Positions 32,824 through 44,117 of a DNA stretch of 64,000 nt are shown piece by piece. The translations under genes and the position numbers were made by a program. The notes beneath the pieces are model-generated. The model worked only from the letters and a program-made list of their open reading frames with translations. It searched no databases and was not told where the DNA came from. Within the stretch, counting starts at the first letter, position 1. Each line of letters starts with the position of its first letter. Source of the DNA: Hsuehochloa calcarea (taxonomy: Eukaryota > Streptophyta > Magnoliopsida > Poales > Poaceae); assembly GCA_036346395.1 (NCBI GenBank), contig CM070606.1:15858915-15922914 (forward strand), read 5' to 3'.

Positions 32824-34543
32824 TGTTGGACCGAAAAGGCGACTAGAGGGGGGGGGGGGTGAATAGGAGCACACTCACTTTTTTTATAAATAATTAATTC
32901 AATAGAATTTTACTCCAATAGCTATGGAATCTATGAAGATCAATATATCAGTACAGCAAAAGACTAATATTGAATCCAATTTAACCCCCTAAGCGAAGCA
33001 ACGAAAATCAACAAAAGCTTAAAGCAACATAATCTGCTGGCCGGTCTGACCGCTCGGTAGATGGCGGTCTGACCGCTGGTATTGCCGGTCTGACCGGTGA
33101 GACTCGGCGGTCTTACCGCCCGACTCCAGAACAAATCTGAAAACCCGATGACGAAGTTACAAATAGATGAAACTTTTGATCTACAACTCTAAACTTGATG
33201 AAACTTGATACACACCTTCTGTATGATGTCAGGAAGCTATTCCAATCGAAGATTGTGATAATTCTTGGAAGAATAGCGATCCTTTTCCGTTTGAGAAGAG
33301 AATGGTACAAAACCGAGTCAAAACGAAAACTCGATCCAAATGCTTGCTAGTGGGTGATTGATGATCAAGATGATCATAGATGGATTCCCACAAATCACAG
33401 TAAGCTATATCACGTGAAGAAATCAAGCAGAAACTCGCGGATCAAAGAAAGCCCTAAAATCACGAAATTAAAAGCAAAAACGAAAGAATACTTATCTCAA
33501 TAAAAACTTGTATAGATAAATTCGTGATTGTTGCTGGATTACATCCACTCCATCAAGGAGGACAATGCTCAATCCAAGAGCACGAAAATCACATCAAAAC
33601 TCTCTAGAACCCTAGCCTCTCCAAAGCCCCTACCTAAAACAAATTAGGGTTTGGAAACTATAAAAGGGTTGAGGGGGTGCAGCCACCTCCCTCCTCTATT
33701 TATAATGGAGACCTAGACCTTCTAGAAGTTTTGACTCAAACGGGCTCCCGTTAAGGCCCAAAACAAACGGGTCACACACGCACGCATTTTAATGCGCCGT
33801 CTTCATCACCTCTTGACCTAAACCGCTTCACCTTGCACCATTGCACCACAAGTTTGCCAATAGGTCACCCTTGTCCATATTGCACCACGCTTGAGTTCAA
33901 TGACCTCACCCGGCATCGTCGATCGTTCTGGACCTCAGCTCTCCAAGCCTAGTCCCGATCATCCTCGCCGTTGACCGTCGTTGACCACCAAGCCACTTGC
34001 ACAACAATAGACAAGTAAACGAAATTCGGGAACAAGTTCTTCACAACTTGACCCATGTTAGTCAAAACATGCATCATGCAACACATATGCCCTGAAACTC
34101 ATGACTTTAACCTAACCCACGAACATCGCCACCGCAACGGGCGACGAACCAAGTGGAAACCGGTCAGACCGCCCCTCAGGGCCGGTCTGACTGCCATGCC
34201 CACCGGTCTGACCGCCACCTATGAGCTGGTTTGACTGCCCCTGGGACTTAGCCAATTTTCAACGCTTGAAAATCCGAAACCTACTGGAATTTTCAAATGA
34301 ATAGAACTTTTGACTAGAGACTCCAAAAATTATGAGACCAAGTGCATTAGGATCCTCTCACTTGCCTACACCCTCTATTTTTGGCCCAGCTCAAAACTCA
34401 CACAAAATGTGTGGCCGGTCTGATCGCCTGTGGTCTGACAGCATGCCAACTTTGCTGAAAACGCAGGATTCGACAAACCGTTAATGCCATTGCCAATTGG
34501 AACATCATCATAAGATCATGAGCATATCCCCATGATATCCACA
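32824..34543 (-). repeat. A 3' LTR
   Basis: 1720 bp. The minus-strand TATA box is at 33697-33704. Clusters of CGGTCTGACCG-type motifs lie at 33040-33120, 34157-34240 and 34412-34440. A polypurine tract (complement of ATCTCCCCCTTGATG) adjoins it at 34544-34558. Confidence 0.92.
33040..33120. repeat. Cluster of CGG-N5-CCG motifs, A variant (CGGTCTGACCG)
   Basis: Four copies or near copies lie in 80 bp, all built on CGGTC-N-GACCG, an 11-bp palindrome with a free centre. Further clusters in this LTR lie at 34157-34240, on the other side of the TATA box. Confidence 0.85.
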
Positions 34544-35840
34544 ATCTCCCCCTTGATGAACACATTGGAAATTATCCAGAAAATGTAGTTTAGAGGTTTG
34601 AAACGAGTTTACTCGCAGTTTTCGTACAAAGGCGCAACTTGGTCCATAAGCAAGAAAAAGCAATAAAAATGACCAAGCTGGCATCAGAATAGCATAGGAA
34701 TGTGAGATACATCAAAAGACAGCAAGAAATCTTCAATTTCCAAAGAAGAGTCAAAAATCTCACTTAAGGTCCATATAAAATAACAATTGTTCAAAGTGAC
34801 CTTTGATCATTGTGAGGTTCCAAAGATTGCAATTCAAGTTCAGATATGTCAATAAGATCATAAGAGTGCAAATTACAAGCTCCCCCTCACTAAGATCCAC
34901 GAAAATTTCAAATTCTCCAATTTTCTCCCCCTTTCTAGCATTTTTATATCTTCTCCCCTTTAAACATTATCTTCTCCCCCAGCATTGAAATATCTTCTCC
35001 CCCTTTGACAATGGAGTCATCAAGAAATCACGCATTCCTCTCTTCCAGAGATAACAAATGCAGAATGAAAAAAGAAGCATAAGTAGGAGTATGCATGAAA
35101 TGCAATGAAGTGGCTTCATTTTTTGTATTTTTTAATTTTTATTTGCAAGAAGCTTTGGAGATTACCCAAATGAACAGGCTAGCATTTCTAATATTGCACA
35201 AACACCATATCAAGCCTAACAGTGCTAGCAAAATCATGATAAGACATGTATAACAAAGCTAAGCACGAAGGCTCAAAATAAAGCAGTAGATTTGATCAAT
35301 TTAAGCAAAGCTTCAAATTTAGCAAGTTCATCAACAGGGATCCTAAAATGAAGCTGGCCATGTCAAAATATCAACGTAAGATCAAAAAGCTAACAATGAC
35401 CACATTAAGAGACAAAACGGTCCTGAATTGAATCATTTTGCTCAAACTTCTCAAACGCCCGTTTTTCAACAATTTTTCATTTGCAATGAATATGGAAGTT
35501 GACAAGTGATCTAACTTAGTGACAAGATCCTAGACTAGGAGCCATCCACAAACTCATCCTAAGCTTCGATCAGGGCGACAAATCTTGAGGTTCATGTCAT
35601 TTCTGACAAACAGTCCCTATGAGATCGTCTGGATCATCAAACTATCTCCAAGTTCATGTCTTTGACATGCAGTCTCGTAAGAGTAGTTTGGCACAATTTA
35701 AGTATAAGACAATCTTGATGTTTGATTTTTCAAGTTTCACCGGAGCAGTTTTAGATTCTCAAGAACAAGAAGCTCAAGTAATGGTCAATTTTAGATTCAA
35801 GAGCTAACAAAGCAATTCTAACAGGGCCAATGTCATAAAA
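34544..35840 (-). other. A 3' non-coding region
   Basis: On the minus strand this shares segments with the 3' regions of B and C, for example the GCTTATGGACCAAGTTGTGC stretch at about 34650 and ACTCACAATGATCAAAGGTC-like sequence at 34800. Several GGGGGAGAA polypurine tracts occur (complements at 34925, 34975 and 34998). No ORF was found. Confidence 0.7.
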
Positions 35841-37045
35841 TTGTGTGTATTTGTAAGGACCAGCTCCATGATTTATTTTATATTTTTCTGGGCTTGTTTG
35901 CACACATTTTCAGTTTGGCTATCTTTTGATCTCTTCTTTGCAAATTGAATAATGTTTTTGGAAATATTTCAAAAGGGGAGTTTATTCGAATGCATTTCAA
36001 ATATCATTTTAAGTGGTTCTCAATCTCTTGGTTTAAAAGGGGAGAATGTTATATGATCAATAGGTTTGTGACCTATTTTGTTTTCTCCTCACACTATCTT
36101 GAGAACAAAATCTCTATTGGTCATATGAGTCTATTTCATACTTTTTGTGGCCAAGCTCATTGATTTGCAAAGGTCCTTTTGGCTAAGCTTTATCTTGTAT
36201 TTTTGGTGATTAATGCCAAAAGGGGGAGAATGTTTATATCAATATTCTTCCATTTGGATGTTTGATTTGTTTAATATACCAAAAGGGGGAGAATAAATAT
36301 ATTATTCTCATATGCATAATGATTGAAGGTTTAAATCTCACCTTATGGCTTGCATAGACATAGTTCATATAGCTTAATTCTTATCTTATGTCTATTTATA
36401 TCCAAATGTTGTTATTGATAATGAATTTGTCATCAATCACCAAAAAGGGGGAGACTGAAGGATCTAGACCCGCCATTATGAGTTAATGGAATATTTTGGT
36501 GATTAATGACAAATCCAAATATGAGACTAACTCTCTTGTCTAGTATTATTTTGTGTAGTCTCATTTGGATATAAAGGTGAAATTCAACGAGGTATGCAAT
36601 CGACATCTTAATCTTATATATTGTTGCATTCCTCGGATTCAAAATATAGGTTGAACTCAACTATAAGTTAGACTTGAATATGTGCATATGTTCTTATTAC
36701 ACATTTGTGTATGCACACATTTAGGGGGAGTTCACTCTATATTTTGTGGTTTCATAAGTATTGATCCATATTCCATTCTCCACATATACTAAGGATCTTT
36801 ACTTTGAAACATAACCTTTGAGTATATAAAACTTGTGTAGTTCATATATACTCATATTGTTTTATATTCAATTATTTGCAATTGTGTTGTGGGACTAATG
36901 TGTGTGCTAAGATGTGTTCAAGGCTTAGTCCCAGAGTCTGAATGAAGACATGAAAAGGAAATGCAAAGATGATAAAAGATCAACATGGCTCAAGACAAAG
37001 GAGTCATGCATTCAAAATATGTTGAAATATATTTTCTGAACAACA

Positions 37046-37330
37046 TCGGTAGTTCCGGCGTGTGAAATGCGGAACTTCCGCTGGGCGGAACTTCCGAAAA
37101 TCTTGCGGAACATTTTTTCTAGAGAGTACCCTTTTTAGGACTGAGCCACTTTTCTGGAAGCGCGGTAGTTCCACCATGATATGAGCGGAACTTTCGATTA
37201 TCGGTAGCTCTGAAAATCTCGCGGAATGTTTTTTCCAGAGAGGTACCTTTTGGGCTTCATCGAAGAGCGGTAGTACCGCAAGTAGTGTGCGGAATTACCG
37301 ATCATCGGAACTACCACATGATAGTTGGTG
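37046..37330. repeat. Cluster of CGG-N5-CCG motifs, E variant (CGGTAGTTCCG / CGGAACTACCG)
   Basis: About ten copies or near copies in both orientations occur in 285 bp. A second cluster at 38300-38475 sits just upstream of the TATA box. Confidence 0.82.
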
Positions 37331-37459
37331 GTAGTATCGCACCTTTCTACAATAGCTTGTTTAGAAGCATTTGTTGCATGTATATCTTGATAATTATTGT
37401 TAATCATTGTGGGACTAATATTTTCCATGAGTTGGATGAATAGGCTATGTTCCAGGGTG

Positions 37460-37700
37460 ATGAAGACTTTGGATGGCATCATGAGTTGATCGTCATCAAG
37501 TCAAGGTTCAAGAAGAGGATGTATCATGTGTTGATGCATAACAAGATCTTGAAGAAGGAGATGATCATGAGTTGATCGTCAAGTCAAGAGAAGACCCATC
37601 ATGTATTGATGGAGGTCAAGTAAAGGATGCATCATGGGTTGATGCATGTCAAGACGATGACCCGGACTTGAAGTGAAGATGTGCGTCATCAAGCTTCAAG
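37460..37700 (+). repeat. Degenerate ATCATGAGTTGAT-type tandem repeats in E LTR
   Basis: CATCATG-GTTGATG/CGTCAAG phrases recur with GAAGA spacers at irregular intervals of about 40-50 bases. The array has diverged strongly. Confidence 0.6.
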
Positions 37701-37888
37701 AAGATGCTCACGGCAAAGGTATGACTAGCTAGGGCTAAGGATGTGTTCCTAGTCTTTTACCGGTCTTGGTGTTTGGTTGGAAGACCGGATTGCTAGTATA
37801 GGTTGCCGTACTATTAAGAGGGGTCTTGTCTAGTAGCTTGAGTCTCATCATGTGTTGATAGCTCAATCTTGCTCACTCTAGCTCTTCA

Positions 37889-38100
37889 TGGCATGATGCT
37901 ATTATTTGCGAATGTGTTTTACAAATAGTTGAGCCTTATGCAATTAATCCTTGTAGCATGTGACTATACTTTTGCGAATGTGTTTTGTAAATAGTTGAAG
38001 TCCATGTACCTACACCTTGTGGTATGATCTAAGTTTGCAAATGTGTTTTGTAAATTATTTGGATTCATGCATTTTCCCTTGGTATGGTCTAAGATTGCTT
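37889..38100 (+). repeat. About 65-bp tandem repeat, three copies, in E LTR
   Basis: Each copy contains TTTGCGAATGTGTTTT (37904, 37971, and 38034 as TTTGCAAATG) followed by a variable GTTGA-TCATG tail. Periods are 67 and 63 bases. Confidence 0.8.
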
Positions 38101-39250
38101 ATTGCTATTTCTTTGGACTTAGACCATGATAGTGGCTCTTTGGAGTTGTATTTTTTGATTTAATCAAATGTGTTTGAGATCAATCAAATAGGTGGGTTGT
38201 GTAGCTCTCTAAATAAGCTTTCCATAGAGTCCAAGATCACTCAATTCCGACATCGGAGTCAAAAGTTATGACCTTTTTACCGAGTATCGTCTGTGCTAAA
38301 ATTGGGTTACGGAACTACCACCCGAGAACAGAGAAACTACCGATAAGAGGTAGTTCCGCCATTTGTACTGCGGAACTTCTGCACCAAAAACGGCCATTTT
38401 TTGAGCCGTTATGCACCCGTACGGCCCATGAACAGTAGAAAACGGTAGTTCCGGAGTTTGTACAACGGAACTACCGCAAATCCTGATTTTTGGGGATTTC
38501 TGCTCCTAACATCTAGTTTTTGTGTGTGGACTATAAATACCCACCTTGGCCGGTTGAGAGACAATCTTTGGCATCCTATTTCACTCACTTGAGCTAGTGT
38601 GAATTTCTCCTCTCAATTGTGCATGTGTTGCACCTTGTGAGTAAGGAGGGAGGTCTCTAGTTGCATGTGTTGCATCTAGAGGTAGATTTTGTATCCACTT
38701 GAGCTTGTGCATTCGTTGCACGTGGTGAGAGTCAAGCAAGGGGCTTGGCTTATTACTCTTGGTGTTTGCCGACACCTAGACGGCGTGGAGGCGTCGTGGA
38801 CCGGTGATCTTCTCAAGAAGCTTGTGAGAAGACCCGGCGTGTTGTGAAGGTTGGAGCTCACCTACCCGGAGTGGGAAAGAGCTACACTAGTGGAATTGAG
38901 GTGTTTGGCTTAATTCGTGGAGCCGGTCTAATTTGTTTGGGCTTACCTCAACGTGGACTAGGGGAGACCAGTAAGTCTCCAAACACCACGGTAAAACATC
39001 ATTGTGCCTATTGTGGTTTGTTTTACTTTGTGCAATTTACATTCCTTGTATTAAATTGCTCATATATCTTTGTATGATTGCTAGCTTTCTATTGTCTTAT
39101 ATTGTTGGTGCACTTAGGCAAGTCTAGTTGATTTAGGTTTTAATTGTGCAAAAACAATTGTTATTATCTTCCGCATTATTAATTGGTTTTAGCACTAAAG
39201 AATTTTTAAAACCACATATTTACCCCCTCTAGTCGGCCACCTCGATCTTA

Positions 39251-39393
39251 AACAAGAGCATTAGAAGAACCACCAAAGATAATATCATTAACATAAATTT
39301 GAGCAAGCAGGAAGTCATTACCACGCCTAAGAATGAACAATGTTTTGTCTATCTTACCCATCTCAAAATCATTCTTAAGTAAAAAGGTCTTAA
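39251..39393 (-). pseudogene. A reverse transcriptase stub
   Basis: About 47 codons on the minus strand read NDFEMGKIDKTLFI and then YVNDIIFGGSS, the copia RT catalytic box with the first Asp of YVDD changed to Asn. The upstream RT and all of integrase are missing. The frame then ends at the border with E. Confidence 0.8.
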
Positions 39394-39415
39394 GACTATT
39401 ATACTCAAAAGTGAT

Positions 39416-39512
39416 GAAATCATCACCCGTCGACCGCGTGAAAGAGGTGAATCATATTGAGTCTCCGGTAATGTGGCGTGAACAGCCGGAGTCGACAAAC
39501 CACGTGTCCTTC
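39416..39512 (-). pseudogene. A protease stub
   Basis: KDTWFVDSGCSRHITGDS on the minus strand is the start of the copia protease with its DSG active site. It passes directly into RT sequence about 20 bases later, which marks an internal deletion removing the rest of protease and all of integrase. Confidence 0.75.
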
Positions 39513-39704
39513 CTCTTTTCGCGAAAATCCTGAAATTCAAGGCACAGAAGAGCGATGTGTCTCGATACTGGGGTTAGTTAAACACGACTTAGGAACCCAG
39601 TACTAAGACACCCGTCTGCGAGTAGTATGCAAAGCAGAAGTGCTATCCTTGATTTTAGTTGAAGTTCTGTTATGAGCAATGGTTACATTAACATAAGAAT
39701 TATC

Positions 39705-41832
39705 CTATCTAGAAGCATGATGATGAGCATGTGACACAAATCCTAAACCAGATTTCTTCTTTTCTATGTTATCATGTCTCATAAAAGCTCTAGGTTGATT
39801 GTATAAAATTCTAGTAAAATTTTTCTTATCATTTTTCAACCTGCGCAAACAGAATCCAATCAAATGCCCATTCTTTTTGCAATAGGTGCAATAATACTTA
39901 ATATCAGTAGGAGAAGCACCCTTTGACTTAGCAGATGGTTGGGCAAAACTCACAGATTTAAAAATAATTTTTGCAGGTTGGGTTTTAAATTCAACTAACC
40001 TATTTTCCAAGACTTGAACAACTTTTAGCTTAGAATTCTCTTGAACATAATTGTATCCTAAACCTTGCTTCTTATAAAGAGTTTTAGACTTGTCCAGAAT
40101 CATGTTTAATTGTTTCTTACCTTTAGAAATTTTTTCTATTGTATCCTTAAGATAAGCATTTTCTTCTTCAAAATTAACACATGATTTACAGGTTTTACCT
40201 TTAATGGCTCTAGCATATTTGTCCTTATATAAAGCAGATTCAAGTTTAAGAGCTGAACATGAAGCACATGTAGCAGTTTCAATATTTTCCTTAAGCTTGG
40301 CATATTTAGCTCTAGCTGCTTCTAAGATATCTTTGACTTCTTGTTCGTGTTCTAAGCAGAAAGTGCAAAAGCTGGAATCAACCACACCAGAAGCAACCAA
40401 CTTGCTAGTCTCTAAGCATTTTTTCACAAGAAGCAGTTTTAACCTCAACTAGCTCAATCCTAGCATTTTCAAGTTGTTGTAAAGCAATATCATGAGCAGA
40501 TTGCAGTTTAGCAAATTCTAAGTGCAAAGCATGGCAAGATGAGCATTCATCAGATTCAAGAGTCTTAATATTTGCAAGTTCTAATGTCAATTTATCCACT
40601 TGTGATTCTAAGCCCTTGTTCTTGGCCATAACAAACTCTAAAGCCTTATCCTGACTCATGAGTTGCTCAAACATAGATTCATATCTATCAGAAAGGACAT
40701 CATAGGAAGGAGGTACCTCATCGTTTTCGTCGTCAACGGAGTCGGCCATGAAGCAAATGCCGGTGAAGTCCTTGGCCTTCCCCTTCTTGTTTTGAGGGAT
40801 CTCCTCCTCCTTGTCCTCCTCGCTCCCGGAGTCCACATCGCTTGAGGATCGATCCCCAAAAGCGGCAAGCACCCGGTGAGCGGCCTTCGTCAGATTGGCA
40901 ACATCATACCTTGCGTCATTCCATTGATGCTTCTTCCAAGCTGGCTTTCCCTCCTTATGGTTGCTCTTACCTTTCAGCTTGGGGCAATTTGCCCGGATAT
41001 GATTGAGCTCACCACACTCATAGCAAGTCACGGGACCTCCTCTATTTCTGTTTCTCATATTGTTGTAGGCCCGTGTGGACTTTCTGACTATGAGGGCTAA
41101 CTCAGCGTCAGGAAGACTCTCAAACTCCTCTTCATGAACCAAAGATAAACCAGCAAGAGAAAATCCAGAAGAAGACTCAAAAGACCCATCAGAAGCTCTC
41201 TTGAGCGGGTCCGCTACGAACGCCATGTTTTCCTTCTTGGGATGATCAATCCTCTTGATCTCATGAGTCTTGAGCTTGCTATAGAGCAGCTCCAAAGTTA
41301 GATCCGAAAGGTTAACGTTTTCCTCAATGGCGGTAGCCTTTATCTCCCACTCCTTGGTGTTGATTGCAGCCAAGAGATGGGTGCCATTTTCAGATTGAAA
41401 ATATTCAATACCAACAGCTTTCATCTGATTAATCACTTTATTAAAGCGACTGAAAATGTTATCGATGCTCTCTCCAGGACGCATCTCGAATTTGTTGTAT
41501 TCACGCTTATAGACTGTTTGGCGTACTTTCTTGACTTGGGACGAACTCTCATGGTATATTTCAAGAGTGTTTCAAATCTCGTGCGCAGTCTGAAGATTGC
41601 AAATCCGATCATACTCGGTTCTACCAACCACCATATAAAAGGTTTTTAGCCTTATGTTGTTAGCCAAAAGGGCTGCTGAAGCCGGTGTAGGAACTTCAGG
41701 AAGGACGAGAGGAACTCGAACAACCTCCCATATATCTCTTCCTTCGCTCTCAAGGAAGACTCGTATGCGATTCTTCCAATAGGCATAGTCGTGCCCATCG
41801 AAGATATGCGGCTTGGTGGAGTATCTATCCAT
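39705..41832 (-). pseudogene. A gag polyprotein
   Basis: It starts at the ATG at 41832 (MDRYSTKPHIFDG), 45 bases after the primer site. A TGA at about 41572-41574 replaces the usual Trp in HEIWNTLE, and the frame stays open afterwards to 40405. A frameshift then leads into 40448-39705. The capsid part is followed by a zinc knuckle CYECGELNHIRANC (about 41026-40985), an acidic Ser-rich linker and a coiled-coil-like region. That region has CxxC motifs CSSC, CTFC, CASC and CKSC, then KGKKQLNMILDKSK and a second zinc knuckle CTYCKKNGHLIGFC (about 39893-39852). It should bind and package RNA. It is damaged by one nonsense and one frameshift. Confidence 0.88.
40179..40544 (-). repeat. CxxC motif array in A gag
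   Basis: CSSC, CTFC, CASC and CKSC, with 26- and 33-residue spacing for the last three, in Leu/Lys/Glu-rich sequence. Same design as in N1, B and C. Confidence 0.78.
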
Positions 41833-41876
41833 CGCCAAAGTTCAGTGACCGGTTAAGATCAAGATTGAACTAACCG

Positions 41877-41890
41877 GCTCTGATACCATT
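41877..41890 (-). promoter_or_regulatory. Primer-binding site of A
   Basis: On the minus strand this reads AATGGTATCAGAGC directly after the LTR, matching initiator tRNA-Met. Confidence 0.88.
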
Positions 41891-42191
41891 TGTTGGACCG
41901 AAAAGGCGACTAGAGGGGGGTTGAATAGGAGCACGCTCACTTTTTCACAAATAATTGATTCAATAGAATTTTACTCCAATAGCTATGGAATCTATGAAGA
42001 TCAATATACCAGTACAGCGGAAGACTAATATTGAATCCAATTTAACCCCCTAAGCGAAGCAACGAAAATCAACAAAAGCTTAAAGCAACATAATCTGGTG
42101 GTCGGTCTGACCGCTCGGTAGATGGCGGTCGATCACGGTATTGCTTGATCGGCCGGTGAGACTCGGCGGTCTTACCGCCCGACTCCAGAAC
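41891..42191 (-). repeat. A 5' LTR, inner part (split by B)
   Basis: Matches 32824-33130 of the 3' LTR. It is interrupted at AGAAC by element B and resumes at 50071. Its motif cluster (42100-42180) is altered relative to the 3' LTR at CTG and CCGG sites. Confidence 0.9.
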
Positions 42192-44065
42192 TGTGGATAT
42201 CGTGAGGATATGTGCACGATCTCAGGATGATGAGTCAATTGGCAATGGCTTTGTTGGTTTGCAAAATCTCGCGTTTTGGTTTGCTTTGCCGTCGGACCAC
42301 GCGCGTCGACCGGTGTTGTGGGGGCGTCGGACGCGCGATGGGAACGATCGGACCGCATCGGTGGCGGTCGGACGGTCGACCTAAAATTGGATTTTGGGGC
42401 TAATCCAAAAATAGGTTGTGTACGCAAGTGAGGGGAGTCTCCTGGATGTGGTTTCATCATTTTTGGAGCTCCCAGTCAAAAGTTCTATTGAGTTGAAAAT
42501 TCCAGAAGGTTTCGGATTTTCAAGCTAGATTTTTGGCTAAGTCTTTTTGACCGGTCCGACCGCCGTTGTGGGAGCGGTCCGACCGGCCTGTTATCGGTCG
42601 GACCGGCCCTGTGGGGCGGTCAGACCGGCAATGGCTTGGAGGTAAGCCAAGTTCGCATTGATGCGTGTTGATTGTGTTTTATGCTTAGTTATCAATGCTT
42701 TATTGTTGCATATTGCATTGCGGAGCTAACGTGGGTCAAGTTGTGAAGAACTTGTTCCCGGAAACGGTTTGTTTGTCTATTGCTGTGCAGGTGGCTTGTA
42801 GGTCAACGACGTCAACGGTGAGTGGATCGGGACTACGCTTGGAGAGCCGAGGTCCAGAACGATCAGGGATACCGGGTGAGGTCGTGTGACTCAAGCATGG
42901 TGCAGGATGGGCAAGTTGGATCGAACGGGTGGTTCGGTGCAGCTGGTTGGTTCAGGCGGTGCGGATATCGGTGCGAGACTCTGGGAGGTTCCGATGGGAT
43001 TCGGACAAGAGAGGCTTGGCGTCGATGAGAACCGCTGATCAACCTACACGTGGTGAAACAGGCGATTGCTTCAACAGTTGAGTGTGTGGGTCCCATGTGT
43101 GAGTGGGCCCCAAATGTGAAACTCTAGTCCTCTCCTATAAATAGAAGGGCGAAGATGAAAAACCCCCTAGAGGCATTCATTTGGTTTCCCCCCTTGCTTT
43201 TCTAGGGTTAGGGTTTGGAGAGGAAGAGAGGGAGAGATTGTATGCTCCTTGGGTGAGCTCTTGTCCTCCTAGTTGGAGTGGCTTTGTAAGCATCTTGTAA
43301 GATCAATCAATCTTGTGATGCTTGCTTGTGAGATCATTTGTCTCCCCTTTTGTGTTCTTCTCTCATTTGAATGAATTTATGCTTCCTTGATTCAAGGGTT
43401 TATGCTTGGTATCTTGACCCATTTTGTCTTGCTTTGATGTGTGGGAATACTCCTAGAATCATCTAGACCATCAATCCCCGCAAGCAAGTCTTGAATCAAA
43501 GTTTTTCATATTTCTAGGGTTTGTGCACTTCTTGGTTAAATCCTTGAGAGATCGATCTCGAAGTGGATCGAAGGATCGTCGCTAGAAATAGGTCTCTAAT
43601 ATCATTAGGGAGGTGTGCTCGAAATTTGGTCAAGTTTCATTGGTTGAATCGAAAGTTGGATCAAATTTCGTTTTGGATTTGGGTGGTGTTTTTGATCTTG
43701 GACTCTACGGTCCGACCGGTCTTTCAACGGCGGTTCGACCGCCGTGTATTCGACCGTGGTTTGCCGGTCGAACCGCTGTCCACGGTCCGACCTTGATTAG
43801 TTGCCGGTCGGATCATTGGTTGAGCGTCGGTCCGACCGCGCGTGGTAGCGGTCGACCGCTGTGCCCAGATCAACCGTTTGAGTTTAAGTCTCCACATTTG
43901 TGTCGTGTGGTTGTCGAGGGTTATCGAATTGGCACAAGGTTTCATTGTGTGCTTCGATCTTCTTAGCTTTCATAGCTAAAGGAGTAAAGTTCGTGTTGAA
44001 TTTGTTTTAGGCGAGAAAGTTTTGAAAGCGCCTACTCACCCCCTCGATCGCCTTCCGGTCCTACA
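42192..44065 (+). repeat. B 5' LTR
   Basis: 1874 bp, TGTGGATATCG to TCCTACA, with TATA box at 43136-43143. Compared with the 3' copy, most differences are small indels or swaps at CTG, CAG and CCGG sites. A shortened primer site (TGGTATCGAGC) follows at 44068. Confidence 0.92.
43136..43143 (+). promoter_or_regulatory. TATA box of B 5' LTR
   Basis: TATAAATA preceded by CCTCTCC. The same box is at 49117-49124 in the 3' LTR, at 55681-55688 and 61685-61692 in C. Confidence 0.72.
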
Positions 44066-44117
44066 AGTGGTATCGAGCGGTTAGCTCTTTTCATAGATCT
44101 TAACGGTCTTTGGAGCC

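Larger units (their letters stand above)
35840..39249 (+). mobile_element. E: fragment of another SIRE-like LTR element (3' end plus LTR)
   Basis: Plus-strand orientation, opposite to A. Bases 35840-36455 are 3' internal sequence with four GGGGAGA polypurine tracts, and 36456 to about 39249 is one LTR of about 2.8 kb. The left border is not exact. There is no 5' LTR, primer site or coding region. The right end joins A's RT in the middle of a codon run. A deletion that removed E's left part and A's RT/RNase H would explain both losses. Confidence 0.7.
36456..39249 (+). repeat. E LTR
   Basis: Starts TGAAGGATC directly after an AAAAAGGGGGAGAC tract and ends with a CTCTAGTCGGCCACCTCGATC-type tail, like other SIRE LTR ends. 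TATA box at 38532-38539. It contains CGGTAGTTCCG-type clusters at 37046-37330 and 38300-38475, and minisatellite-like repeats between them. Confidence 0.75.
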
